DNA of 32,340 nt from an uncultured Prevotella sp. (GTDB lineage: Bacteria > Bacteroidota > Bacteroidia > Bacteroidales > Bacteroidaceae): NCBI GenBank assembly GCA_905233985.1, contig CAJOFA010000028.1, positions 1 through 32,340 on the forward strand, in the 5' to 3' direction. Position numbers and translations under genes: made by a program. Positions 24,090-32,326 of this stretch are shown in pieces (positions within the stretch are counted from its first letter, which is position 1; each line of letters opens with the position of its first letter). Under the pieces are notes generated by a model. The model searched no databases. It saw nothing but the letters and a program-made list of their open reading frames with translations, and was not told the DNA's origin.

Positions 24090-26993
24090 CTATTGCAGTT
24101 TGGGCTTCAGCTCGTCAGGCGAGTCGTTGGTAAACATGTTCACTGCCGGTGCCTGTTCTGTAAAGAAATGACTGATGGTTTCGGGCGTGAGACTGATTTG
24201 TGGCTGGAAGTCAGCACTCTGCATGTAGGCAAGCAAGGCGTGACGCATCTGTCGGGCTACAGGACGCTCGTCTAAACGAGTGTTGATGTCCATCGTGGTC
24301 ATCAGCAGGCGACCTTTAAGTACCCGGGCTTCGATGAGCATACCCAGTTTGCGCGACACGTGCCAGGTGTCGATGGGCTGGATGGGTGGCTGGTAGTCGG
24401 CAGGCAGCTCACGCAGGTTCATCACCTGTGCCTTGTTGAGCAGCTCCCACCAGTTCAGGTTAGACCAGTCGTCGGTGGGGAAACCGTACTTGAACAGCGG
24501 GTGGCTCTTTTCAATGTAGGCGCCTGTAGTATGGGGTGGGCGCATCTTGAACCACGACGTGTTCCAGAATACGGGCAGGTAGGTCTGCTTGACATCGCTG
24601 CCCAGTTTCACTTTGCCGGCTGCTGTGATGAGCACGGTGCCGCCCTTGGCAAGTATCTTCAGGGCTTTGCTGTCCAATGTGTCGGCTATGTAAAGGTCTT
24701 TAAGCATTTCAACATTGTCGTTTTGCTTTGCGTCGGGGTAGACCCAGAAGTCCCAGTGGTTTTTCAGCTCCTTGCTGAAATGTACCACCAGCGTGAGCTT
24801 CGAAGGCGTGGTGATGGAGTCGAGGGGGAAGGTGATAGTGCCAAGCCCCTTGACCCTGCCCATGCGCAGGTTGCCGTGTGAGAGTCTGCCCCCGCTGATG
24901 ATCTGGTTGCTGTCGTTACAAATATAATAAGAGGTGCTGACATCGCCAATGGTTGAATAGAATGCGTTATAGGCTTCGATGGGCACACGGAGTGTGTCGC
25001 TGCTGGTAAAGACAAAACGTGGGAAACGTGCCAATGCTACCAATGGACTGCAGAACTCGCGCCATTGTTCGGCCGTGCAATAGCCCTTCTCGCGCCAGAA
25101 CACGTTGAGCACACCCGTTAGGGCTGTTCCCTGCCCGCTGTAGTCGTTGAGTCCCAACAGCTGGAATCCGGCATAGTCGGGGGTGCGCAGGTTGCGCTCT
25201 ATCTCGTGTTTGTAGCACAGCGTCTGCAACATTCCGCTGGCATGCAGGAACTTCTCGGCTTGCGAGGCCATCCCATTGTCACGCAGCAGGTCTCGGAATA
25301 TCTCGAAGTTGCGTGCCTTGTAGACACCGGTGTACTGGGGAATTTCCTTGAAATCGGGGAAGGCACACCATTGTCCCTTCTCATGGGTAATGATAGGCGA
25401 CATATTGGCCACCGTGTCCTTGTAGTTGCGAGGGAAATTGATGCCGTGATAGTAGTCATTGTCGCTTGAGGGCAACGACCTGTTCCACTCGTCGAGGCCT
25501 CGTGCACCGCCTTTCACGTGGTATTCAGAGCCGTTGTCCCATGCCCAGCCACCACCTACCGACGCACCACAGTAGAGGCGCGTGGGGTCGTAGCTCTTCA
25601 TCTCCCTGACCCAATCGTTGCAGTATCTTACCCAGTCGCCTGCAGGTTCGTTGCCTGCTGCCATCATTACAAACGAGGGATGGTGACCATACTCGTCAAT
25701 GATGCGCTTCGACTCTTCGAGCAGGTATTTGTCGATAGCCATACCCCTGCGCAGCTTTACACCGTGGTTGGGCCAAGAAGGCCCTTCCGGCTGCAGGTAG
25801 ATGCCCATCTTGTCGGCTGCCGAGAAAGCAGCCTCCGGAGGACAGTAGGAATGGAAGCGCATGTGGTTGAGTCCGAACTCCTTACACTTGCGGAAGATGT
25901 TGAGCCACGCTTTCTCGTCGGTGGGAGGATAGCCTGTCTCAGGGAAACAGCAATTCTCTACTGTACCACGAAGGAACAGCGGTCGCCCGTTAATATAGAA
26001 CTGTCGTCCTTCGATCTTGATGTTGCGAAGCCCGAAGGTGGTTTCGTAACAGTCGTCGCCGGCCTCGACTGTGAGCAGGTAGAGGTTGGGGCGGAACTCG
26101 TCCCAGTAATGGGCGTTAGGTCCCAAGTCGACCTCGAACGTGCGTACCTTGCTGTAGGCTTCTGTCGATTTGGCACAGTAATAGTCGGCACGGCCTGAGT
26201 CAGAGAGATGACGTATGGAAATGTTGATATAGTATTCGGTTTGAGGCATGAAGCGCACCGGAGCAATATGGTCGCCCAGTTCTACGACGACCTTGACTTT
26301 GTGGGATGCAGCGTTGGGGATTACCTTCACGTGCTTGATGTTGACCTTGTCCCACTGTGCCTGCAGTTCGATGCGGCCTGCTATGCCGTTCCAGTTGCCC
26401 TGTGTCTGGTCAGTCACCGAGTGCGAGTCTTGTCCTACACACACGTTCTCTATACCGTTGTAGACGCGCACCTCGATGTCGTTCTTGCTTCCTACTTTGA
26501 TAAACTTTGTCACATCGTAGCGGTGGGGTGTCGAGAGAGACATCTGATGCCCCACCTCATGGCCGTTGACATAGACAGTGGTCTCTATGTGGGGACGTTC
26601 CAGGAAGAGCGTGATGCGTTGGTCGGACCAGTTTCTGGGTACATAGATGGAGCGCCGATACCAGGCGTTACCTACATAGTGGCGTTCGGGCGTAAGGAAG
26701 AAGGGAAACTTCATCTCACCCTCTTTGCGATAGCGTTCCATATAGGGGTTGAAGTAGTAGCTCGAGTCGTAGAGCGAGCCTGTCCACTGTGTCTTCACTG
26801 ATACTGGGTACCCCTTTCCGTTGGTCAGCATTGAGCCAGGCAACATCACGTAGTCGTCGTACTTGGCCGAGTCGCCCATGCAGAAGTCCCAGGCACCTTC
26901 GAGTGAGATGATCTGCTGTGCCTGTGTGTGACTTCCCGAGAGCAGACAGGCAAGCAGCAAGAGGTGTTTGATGGTGGTTAGTGGCTGTTTCAT
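24090..26993 (-). CDS. Secreted glycoside hydrolase family 2 enzyme
   Basis: A 967-residue exported glycosidase. A signal peptide is visible (MKQPLTTIKHLLLLACLLSG, cut likely after SHTQA). The order is a sugar-binding jelly roll (YVGNAWYRRSIYVP, ERPHIETTVYVNGHEVG), an immunoglobulin-like domain, then the TIM barrel beginning at FYINGRPLFLRGTVENCCFP. The acid/base Glu is in MMAAGNEP (about residue 449) and the probable nucleophile Glu in PIITHEKGQW (about 538). A large C-terminal region (about 600-967) is unassigned. The family covers beta-galactosidases, beta-glucuronidases and beta-mannosidases; the substrate cannot be decided. It lies 6 nt after the SGNH hydrolase gene on the same strand, suggesting joint breakdown of an acetylated glycan. 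Confidence 0.88.
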   Translation of the reverse strand: MKQPLTTIKHLLLLACLLSGSHTQAQQIISLEGAWDFCMGDSAKYDDYVMLPGSMLTNGKGYPVSVKTQWTGSLYDSSYYFNPYMERYRKEGEMKFPFFLTPERHYVGNAWYRRSIYVPRNWSDQRITLFLERPHIETTVYVNGHEVGHQMSLSTPHRYDVTKFIKVGSKNDIEVRVYNGIENVCVGQDSHSVTDQTQGNWNGIAGRIELQAQWDKVNIKHVKVIPNAASHKVKVVVELGDHIAPVRFMPQTEYYINISIRHLSDSGRADYYCAKSTEAYSKVRTFEVDLGPNAHYWDEFRPNLYLLTVEAGDDCYETTFGLRNIKIEGRQFYINGRPLFLRGTVENCCFPETGYPPTDEKAWLNIFRKCKEFGLNHMRFHSYCPPEAAFSAADKMGIYLQPEGPSWPNHGVKLRRGMAIDKYLLEESKRIIDEYGHHPSFVMMAAGNEPAGDWVRYCNDWVREMKSYDPTRLYCGASVGGGWAWDNGSEYHVKGGARGLDEWNRSLPSSDNDYYHGINFPRNYKDTVANMSPIITHEKGQWCAFPDFKEIPQYTGVYKARNFEIFRDLLRDNGMASQAEKFLHASGMLQTLCYKHEIERNLRTPDYAGFQLLGLNDYSGQGTALTGVLNVFWREKGYCTAEQWREFCSPLVALARFPRFVFTSSDTLRVPIEAYNAFYSTIGDVSTSYYICNDSNQIISGGRLSHGNLRMGRVKGLGTITFPLDSITTPSKLTLVVHFSKELKNHWDFWVYPDAKQNDNVEMLKDLYIADTLDSKALKILAKGGTVLITAAGKVKLGSDVKQTYLPVFWNTSWFKMRPPHTTGAYIEKSHPLFKYGFPTDDWSNLNWWELLNKAQVMNLRELPADYQPPIQPIDTWHVSRKLGMLIEARVLKGRLLMTTMDINTRLDERPVARQMRHALLAYMQSADFQPQISLTPETISHFFTEQAPAVNMFTNDSPDELKPKLQ

Positions 26994-26999
26994 TTTTGT

Positions 27000-27707
27000 C
27001 TATCTTGTTTTTTCAAGTCGTTTGATGTGTCTTCGCAGTTCGAACGCCCAAATCTTGTAGCCCTCGGCATTCAGGTGCAGGCCGTCGGAGGTGAGCTCTC
27101 CACGTAGTATGTTGCTCCTTCCGCGTGTCATTCGGCGGAACACGTCGATGAACACGATGCCGTTGCTTTCGCAGTAGGCGCGAATCAGCATGTTGGCCCA
27201 AGGAATGTCGTCTGTGCGTCCGCTTAGGGTCTTCCATCGCCCGTTGCTCTCGTTGATGGGGAGGATGCTCTCTACGAAGAGCTGGGTCCCAGGCGACTGT
27301 AAGCGTATGCTGTCGATGAGCGTAATCACCCTGCTGGCAACCTGCTGGGCAGGCATGCCGTTGCTCATGTCGTTGATGCCTGCCATGAGAAAGATGGCGC
27401 GAGGCTTGTAAGGGGTAATCTGGCAGAGTCGCTGTATCATGCCTATGGTGTTGTCGCCTATAATGCCGCGATTCACCACCTTCAGCCCTGTATTGAGTCG
27501 TTCTGCCCAGTTCCCGCCATTCTCTGTGAGGCTGTTGCCTAACATGACCACAGTGGTCGAGTCGATGTCGCGGAGGGGTGCAAACTCGGCTACGCGCCTA
27601 TTATAGTGGGCGAACGACTGATAGCTGACCGTCTGTGCCTTCGTCTCCTGTCCTACAAGGGCAAGCAGTGTCCATGCGAGTATGATATAATGGTATGTTG
27701 TCTTCAT
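27000..27707 (-). CDS. Secreted SGNH/GDSL-type hydrolase (esterase)
   Basis: A 235-residue exported esterase. The ATG at 27707 gives a clear signal peptide (MKTTYHYIILAWTLLALVGQ, then ETKAQ); the longer upstream frame would run through the promoter. Block I is VMLGNSLTENGGNW (catalytic Ser in GNSLT), block II has the Gly in VNRGIIGDNT, block III is MAGINDMSNG (Asn), and block V is SDGLHLNAEGY (Asp and His). Such enzymes often remove acetyl groups from sugars. It is the first gene of an operon with the GH2 enzyme, 6 nt apart. A -7 box ends 7 nt before the start codon, pointing to a near-leaderless message. Confidence 0.92.
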   Translation of the reverse strand: MKTTYHYIILAWTLLALVGQETKAQTVSYQSFAHYNRRVAEFAPLRDIDSTTVVMLGNSLTENGGNWAERLNTGLKVVNRGIIGDNTIGMIQRLCQITPYKPRAIFLMAGINDMSNGMPAQQVASRVITLIDSIRLQSPGTQLFVESILPINESNGRWKTLSGRTDDIPWANMLIRAYCESNGIVFIDVFRRMTRGRSNILRGELTSDGLHLNAEGYKIWAFELRRHIKRLEKTR

Positions 27708-27714
27708 TTGGCTG

Positions 27715-27722
27715 CAAAAATA
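27715..27722 (-). promoter_or_regulatory. Promoter -7 box directly before the SGNH hydrolase gene
   Basis: The minus strand reads TATTTTTG (TAnnTTTG) and ends 7 nt before the ATG at 27707, the same spacing as for nth. Confidence 0.5.
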
Positions 27723-27759
27723 CGGAAAAAAAGTGGAACTGCCAAAATAAAACGTGTTT

Positions 27760-27805
27760 AAAAAAAATCTGGTCGACAAGTGCCGAAGCCTTGACAACCA
27801 GATTT
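27760..27805 (-). terminator. Intrinsic terminator of the lytic transglycosylase gene
   Basis: On the minus strand, 27805-27790 pairs with 27780-27765 (16 bp, two mismatches), with an inner GGCTTCGGC-type loop. The stem is followed by eight Ts (27760-27767, partly in the stem). It lies 29 nt after the stop at 27835. Confidence 0.85.
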
Positions 27806-27834
27806 GTATTAGTCAAAAACATTTAATGCTTTTT

Positions 27835-28272
27835 TTACTTCATTCTTTTCATCACCTTCTGATAGTAGCGGTTGGTAGCCTTGAGGCTGTATTTCATACC
27901 GCCGTTCCAAGAACGTATAGCCTTCTCGACGTTGTTCTCAGGATTGTGATGCGATTGAATAAGAAGGAACATCTCCTTCGACTTGCCGACGTTGTAGCGG
28001 TCGGCCAGTGTGAAACGCTTGTTGCTCTTGCGACCCTTCAGAATGTTGTTACACTCACGTACGAGGATCGGGGTAATCTGCATAACGCCTACCGAGTTCC
28101 CACTCACGGCGTTGGGGTTTCCTTCGCTTTCAACCTGAATGATGGCTTCAATAACAGAAGTCCAGTCGAACTTCTCTGAGCTTTTGCTTCCATCTGTGGC
28201 GGCCAAGGCCGTCATCGGAATCAGTGACATGAATGTCAGGCTCAGAAACACATTCTTCACTAAATTCTTCAT
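27835..28272 (-). CDS. Small secreted lytic transglycosylase (SLT domain)
   Basis: A 145-residue exported protein. The ATG at 28272 gives the signal peptide MKNLVKNVFLSLTFMSLIPM, then TALAA. The mature part is almost only an SLT/lysozyme-like domain: IEAIIQVESEGNPNAVSGNS, with the catalytic Glu in QVESEGNP, then VGVMQITP and later AIRSWNGGMKY. It would cleave peptidoglycan between MurNAc and GlcNAc. A start 9 codons upstream (28299) is possible but would bury the signal peptide behind a charged extension. The -7 box is at 28331-28338, and a strong terminator follows, so it is a single-gene unit. Small enzymes of this type also occur in conjugation and phage modules, but nothing of that kind is adjacent. 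Confidence 0.88.
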   Translation of the reverse strand: MKNLVKNVFLSLTFMSLIPMTALAATDGSKSSEKFDWTSVIEAIIQVESEGNPNAVSGNSVGVMQITPILVRECNNILKGRKSNKRFTLADRYNVGKSKEMFLLIQSHHNPENNVEKAIRSWNGGMKYSLKATNRYYQKVMKRMK

Positions 28273-28330
28273 AATAGATATTTTAAGGCTTCTCATCACG
28301 AGATGCGTGTTATCCGCTGATTTTCGGGTG

Positions 28331-28338
28331 CAAAGTTA
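28331..28338 (-). promoter_or_regulatory. Promoter -7 box of the lytic transglycosylase gene
   Basis: The minus strand reads TAACTTTG, 58 nt before the chosen start. Confidence 0.55.
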
Positions 28339-28399
28339 TGAAGAATCAGTGAGTTAGCAAAATTTTTTTGCTTTTTTTATGGATTTTGTGTGCGCACAC

Positions 28400-31006
28400 T
28401 TAATCTATGTCAACTACCGTGATGCCTGCTCCGCCGAATTGTACGTGCTCGTCGCAGTAGTGTGTAACGTTGGGCACGGTGGCCAGATATTGCCTGATGA
28501 GCTGGCGCAGGATGCCGCTTCCAGTGCCGTGTAGAATGCGAACGCGTGACATGCCTACAAGGATGGCATCGTCAATGAAATAGGTCACGGCATTGATGGC
28601 CTCGTCGCCTCTCATGCCCCTCACGTCGAGGTCTTGACGGAAGTTCATTTTTCGTGAGTCGATGGCTGCCCGTGTATCTTTCGACACGTTGGCATAGCTG
28701 CCCATGATGGCAGTGTTGCGCTCGTCATTCTTCGATAGCTCCTGCTTCGACTCCTTGGCTGACTCAAGTCTTTCGAGGCGCATTTTCGTACGCATGGAGC
28801 CAAAGATGACTGTGGCCATCTTCCCTTCGATGCTCTCAATGGTGCCTATTGAAGTGAGACCCTTGATGCGGACGGTGGAACCGACAATTAAGGGTGAAGG
28901 GGTGACAGTTGAGGACGGCAGGGCATTTCCTTCAGCGGCAGAACTATTCTCCTTTGACTTTCCACCCTCCTCCTTCAACTTCTTTTTCCTCTCATCCTTT
29001 CTCTTCTTTCTCTCCTGTATCTGTCGCATTTTCCGCTCTATCAGCTCGTCACTGGCGGTGGTGTCCATGTTCGCCACTTCCTGCTTGAAAGCGTCGAGTT
29101 CCTCGCGTATACGGCGGGTAGCTTCCTTCTCGGCCTGTTGCTCGCGTATCTCGCGGATGACGTTTTCTATCTTCTTGTTGCTCTCGCGAAGCAGCTCCTC
29201 GGCTTCTTCCTTGGCACGCTGCAGTATCTGTTTGCGCTGCTGCTCAATCTCCTCAATCGAGCTCTCATAGCGGGCGATGCTGCCCTCCAGACTTTTTTCG
29301 TGCTGATGGATGGTCTGTCGCTTGCCTTCCCAGTAACGCTTGTCGCGCACGATGTCCTGCAGATACTTGTCGCTCTGGATGTACTCCGAGCCCACAATCT
29401 CCGACGCATCTTTAATCACTTCCTCGGGGATGCCTGTCTTGCGGGCAATTTCGATGGCAAATGATGAGCCGGGTTGTCCGATGGACAGCTGATAGAGGGC
29501 CTGCATCTGATGGCGGTCGTAGAGCATGGCTCCGTTGACCACACCTTCATGGTCGTCGGCAAAATGCTTCAGATTCTGGTAGTGGGTGGTGATGACACCG
29601 AAAGTGTGCTTCTTCCAGAACTGTTTCAGAATGGCCTCGGCAATGGCACCGCCGATGGTGGGCTCCGTACCTCCTCCGAACTCGTCGATCAGCAGCAGCG
29701 ACTTTGTGTTGGCCTGTCGCATCATCTGCTTCATGTTCATCAGGTGCGATGAGTAGGTCGACAGGTCGTCCTCAATGCTCTGCTCGTCGCCTATGTCGAT
29801 CATGATGCTTTCAAATACACCCGTTGTTGAACGGTCGCCTATGGGGATGCTCATGCCGCATTGCAGCATGTATTGCAGCAGGCCGACGGTCTTGAGACAC
29901 ACCGACTTGCCGCCAGCATTAGGACCGGAGATAATTAGGAGACGACCGAGATTCTTGTCTTTATTTGTTATGACGTTATCACGTGATGTCGTGATGTCGT
30001 CTAACTGGATGTCCAGCGGTACCACTTTCTTGTCCTGCTTCTCCAAGCTGATAGCCAGCAGGGGGTGGACGGCCTGTATCCAGTCGAGGTGCGGGTGGCT
30101 CAGCGTCTGCGGTTCTATGGCCTTCATCGTTGTGGCCAGCGATGCTTTCGCGTAGATCAGGTCAATCTGAGCCAGGAACTGATACGAGTCAAGTATCTCC
30201 TGAACGTGCGGACGCACCTCCTCGCTGAACACCGTCAGTATCCTGATAATCTCGCGGCGCTCCTCGGCCTCTAACTGTCTTACTCGGTTGTTGGCCTCGA
30301 CCACCTCTGTCGGCTCTATAAACACGGTCTTGCCCGTTGCCGACTCGTCGTGAACGATGCCATTAATGCGCCTCTTAAGGTTGGGAGCCACGGGTATCAC
30401 CAGACGCCCATCGCGCATGGTGGGTGCAGCGTCCTTGTCGACGAGACCCTCTTTCTGGGCCGCATGTAGTATAGTATATAAGGTACGCGAGATACTGCCT
30501 TCCGTCTTCGACAGTTCGTGACGAATGCTGGCCAGCGTCATCGTGGCCGAGTCCTTGATCTTGCCGAACTTGTCGAGTATCGAGTCTATGCGACGAATCA
30601 TCGCAGGAAACGTCATCACACCCTCCGTCATACGTTGTAGTGCAGGGTAGGTCTTCGTTTCCGTTTCCTCGCCTCGGTTCAGGTATTTTATGATGTTGCT
30701 GATGGTCTCCAACGAGCGCCTGAGGTTCCACACCTCGTCCTCCTCTAAGTGCGTGCCTTCCAATCGGATGCGCCACACGGCCTCCCTCACGTCGAAGAAA
30801 TACTGTAGCGGGAAGTCGTCGGCCTTCTCCTGAAGCCTGCGGAACTCGCTCACTTGCTCCAGCAGTTCACAAATCAGCGCATGATCACTGGAAAAGGACA
30901 TCTCGTCTACCTTTTCCTTGCCCAGCGTGCTCAGACAGCGTGCCTTCAGCAGCGTCCTGACTTCATCGAATCCTATCTTATGCTCAAAGTTGCCTGGATA
31001 AATCAC
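28400..31006 (-). CDS. mutS2: Endonuclease MutS2
   Basis: An 868-residue MutS-like ATPase with nuclease domain; MutS2 proteins limit homologous recombination and in some bacteria act on stalled ribosomes. The N-terminus is MIYPGNFEHKIGFDEVRTLL, followed by the MutS core/clamp helices. Walker A is ISGPNAGGKSVCLK, Walker B is SLLLIDEFGGGTEPT, then THYQNLKHFADDHEGVVNGA. A long highly charged coiled coil occupies about residues 515-650. A KOW-like segment (GSTVRIKGLTSIGTIESIEG) precedes the C-terminal Smr domain (LDVRGMRGDEAINAV, RVRILHGTGSGILRQLIRQY). The start is GTG, fixed by conservation of the first residues. A -7 box ends only 4 nt upstream, so the mRNA is likely leaderless. Confidence 0.96.
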   Translation of the reverse strand: MIYPGNFEHKIGFDEVRTLLKARCLSTLGKEKVDEMSFSSDHALICELLEQVSEFRRLQEKADDFPLQYFFDVREAVWRIRLEGTHLEEDEVWNLRRSLETISNIIKYLNRGEETETKTYPALQRMTEGVMTFPAMIRRIDSILDKFGKIKDSATMTLASIRHELSKTEGSISRTLYTILHAAQKEGLVDKDAAPTMRDGRLVIPVAPNLKRRINGIVHDESATGKTVFIEPTEVVEANNRVRQLEAEERREIIRILTVFSEEVRPHVQEILDSYQFLAQIDLIYAKASLATTMKAIEPQTLSHPHLDWIQAVHPLLAISLEKQDKKVVPLDIQLDDITTSRDNVITNKDKNLGRLLIISGPNAGGKSVCLKTVGLLQYMLQCGMSIPIGDRSTTGVFESIMIDIGDEQSIEDDLSTYSSHLMNMKQMMRQANTKSLLLIDEFGGGTEPTIGGAIAEAILKQFWKKHTFGVITTHYQNLKHFADDHEGVVNGAMLYDRHQMQALYQLSIGQPGSSFAIEIARKTGIPEEVIKDASEIVGSEYIQSDKYLQDIVRDKRYWEGKRQTIHQHEKSLEGSIARYESSIEEIEQQRKQILQRAKEEAEELLRESNKKIENVIREIREQQAEKEATRRIREELDAFKQEVANMDTTASDELIERKMRQIQERKKRKDERKKKLKEEGGKSKENSSAAEGNALPSSTVTPSPLIVGSTVRIKGLTSIGTIESIEGKMATVIFGSMRTKMRLERLESAKESKQELSKNDERNTAIMGSYANVSKDTRAAIDSRKMNFRQDLDVRGMRGDEAINAVTYFIDDAILVGMSRVRILHGTGSGILRQLIRQYLATVPNVTHYCDEHVQFGGAGITVVDID

Positions 31007-31010
31007 GCTG

Positions 31011-31018
31011 CAAAATTA
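31011..31018 (-). promoter_or_regulatory. Promoter -7 box abutting the mutS2 start
   Basis: The minus strand reads TAATTTTG and is separated by 4 nt from the GTG start at 31006. Confidence 0.5.
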
Positions 31019-31145
31019 GATAAAATTTTCGAGATTATATGCCAGTCGAGATAAAAATGTGAACAAATTGCCCCGAAAAGTTAGAAATCAAGGCTCACAT
31101 ACACTTAATCCTATCTTTTTCGTGCTCTAAGTCACACTTTTGTTG

Positions 31146-31153
31146 TATCTTTG
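31146..31153 (+). promoter_or_regulatory. Possible promoter -7 box reading into the repeat array and IS110 remnant
   Basis: TATCTTTG matches TAnnTTTG. The next 180 nt (31154-31332) hold no convincing gene; they contain several small GCAAAAG/CTTTTGC inverted pieces. Confidence 0.35.
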
Positions 31154-31332
31154 AGGTGTGCTGTTTATAGCATGTAATTTTTATGTTTAGTAATCTCATT
31201 TACTGAAGTTTCCCACCCTGCAAAAAATGCGCCAGCGATAAAGCAAAAGGCCATTAAACGCAGTATAAAACTGTTGCTTTTGCGGTAGGAAACGGAACGG
31301 ATTGCAGTACAAAGGCTACTTGTTAGGAGTTT

Positions 31333-31428
31333 TTGGCTACAAGCAAAAGACCTTTCGCTTGCAAGCAAAAGACTTTTCGCTTATAAGCAAAAGACCTTTT
31401 GGCTATAAGCAAAAGCCTTCGCAAGAAA
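31333..31428. repeat. Second tandem array with exact 22-bp period
   Basis: AAGCAAAAG recurs at 31341, 31363, 31385 and 31407, a period of exactly 22. It is preceded by a partial unit (TTTTTGGCTAC). The intervening parts read ACCTTTCGCTTGC, ACTTTTCGCTTAT and ACCTTTTGGCTAT. Each unit is itself an imperfect palindrome (AAGC-AAAG with CTTT-GCTT). Confidence 0.8.
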
Positions 31429-31462
31429 TCACAGCCTACTCAATGGAGTTTTAACTTTTCAG

Positions 31463-31943
31463 TTGGAGGAGATGCACCGTGTGATGTAGCGGTGCAACAT
31501 CCGCCTGAGCAACTATGTGTCGAACACCGACACCAAGAGCTACAAGGATGTCGTGGACGAGTTGTGCAAGGGCGTGACCGACCCAGAGAAGCTTGTCAAG
31601 AAAATACACGGTCGCATCGTGAACAAGCACAGACGAGAAACCATCTTGGCATCAGGGAGCGCGCCGCCACATCATTGATCGCAGAGATTGGAGTCGACAT
31701 GACCAAATTCCTGACTGCGGCGCACCTTGCATCCTGGAGCGGGCTGAAACCACGCAATGACGTGTCCAGCGGGAAGTACAAGTCGCGCAGAATCACCCAC
31801 AGCAACGTGTTCCTCCGCAAGACCATCATAGAGTGCGCATGGGGGCAAGCCGGACGAAGGACTGCTTCTTCAGCCGATTCTCCTACCGCATGACGCAAGT
31901 ATGCAAGAAGAACAAGATGAAAGAGCCCACCACAAACGGGTGA
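31463..31943 (+). pseudogene. IS110-family transposase, frameshifted and internally deleted
   Basis: Pieces of an IS110-type DEDD/Tnp20 transposase occur in three frames. The first (from 31463) gives LEEMHRVM-stop-RCNIRLSNYVSNTDTKSYKD, then VVDELCKGVTDPEKLVKKIH and GRIVNKHRRETIL. After about 31650 another frame gives GIRERAATSLIAEIGVDMTK, FLTAAHLASWSGLKPRNDVS and SGKYKSRRITHSNVFLRKTI. From 31848 a third gives SRTKDCFFSRFSYRMTQVCK. The central part between HRRETIL and GIRERAATS, normally 50 or more residues, is missing, and the N-terminal RuvC-like part is absent. It is clearly dead. Weaker debris may extend to about 32073, followed by an element-end sequence at 32164-32200. Confidence 0.85.
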
Positions 31944-32163
31944 CAAGCGATATACCGCCCATGGGAAGGCTATTATCTTTGTGGTGGCCATCCGTTACGC
32001 CGAAAGGCAGAAGCGGACCGTCTGCAAATTAACCGACAAAATGGGCAGCGACGAAAGCCAGACTATAGCTTAGAGCTCGAAGAGGAAAGTACCACTATAA
32101 CCATACGGAACCATATTAGGCCATCATGCGCCTGCATTAGAACTATCGACAGGTTTAACTAGT

Positions 32164-32200
32164 TTGGCGGGGCAATTTGTTTTCTATTTATAGAGGAAAG
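32164..32200 (+). repeat. Insertion-sequence end, inverted copy of 782-817
   Basis: The segment reads TTGGCGGGGCAATTTG, then TTTTC, two variable bases and TTTATAGAGGAAAG, matching the minus strand of 782-817 except for one extra G and two substitutions. It lies about 90 nt after the last debris of the IS110 transposase, where an element end is expected. A shorter related string, ACAAATTGCCCC, is found inverted at about 31069-31080 on the other side of the remnant. Confidence 0.55.
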
Positions 32201-32209
32201 GTACAAAGA

Positions 32210-32237
32210 AGTTAAGAGTTAGGAGTTAAGAGTTTTT
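32210..32237. repeat. Heptamer tandem array
   Basis: Four 7-bp units read AGTTAAG, AGTTAGG, AGTTAAG and AGTTTTT. They are the same kind of array as 11027-11104. Confidence 0.6.
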
Positions 32238-32258
32238 ATGAGTAACTATTCAGCGGAA

Positions 32259-32326
32259 CGGCTTTGCCGATAGATTTTTGAAACGAATTACCCTAATTCG
32301 CTCTAATTTGGGCCACAAATGTGGCC
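32259..32326. repeat. String of three perfect hairpins at the right window edge
   Basis: The segment contains CGGC-TTT-GCCG (32259-32269), CGAATTA-CCC-TAATTCG (32284-32300) and GGCCACA-AA-TGTGGCC (32311-32326), all perfect with 2-3 nt loops. Confidence 0.65.

Noticed and set aside
31165..31368. 67-codon minus-strand frame in the region before the 22-bp array
   Set aside because: It crosses into the tandem array, has no promoter or start context, and its hydrophobic segment is not convincing; I treat it as repeat-derived.
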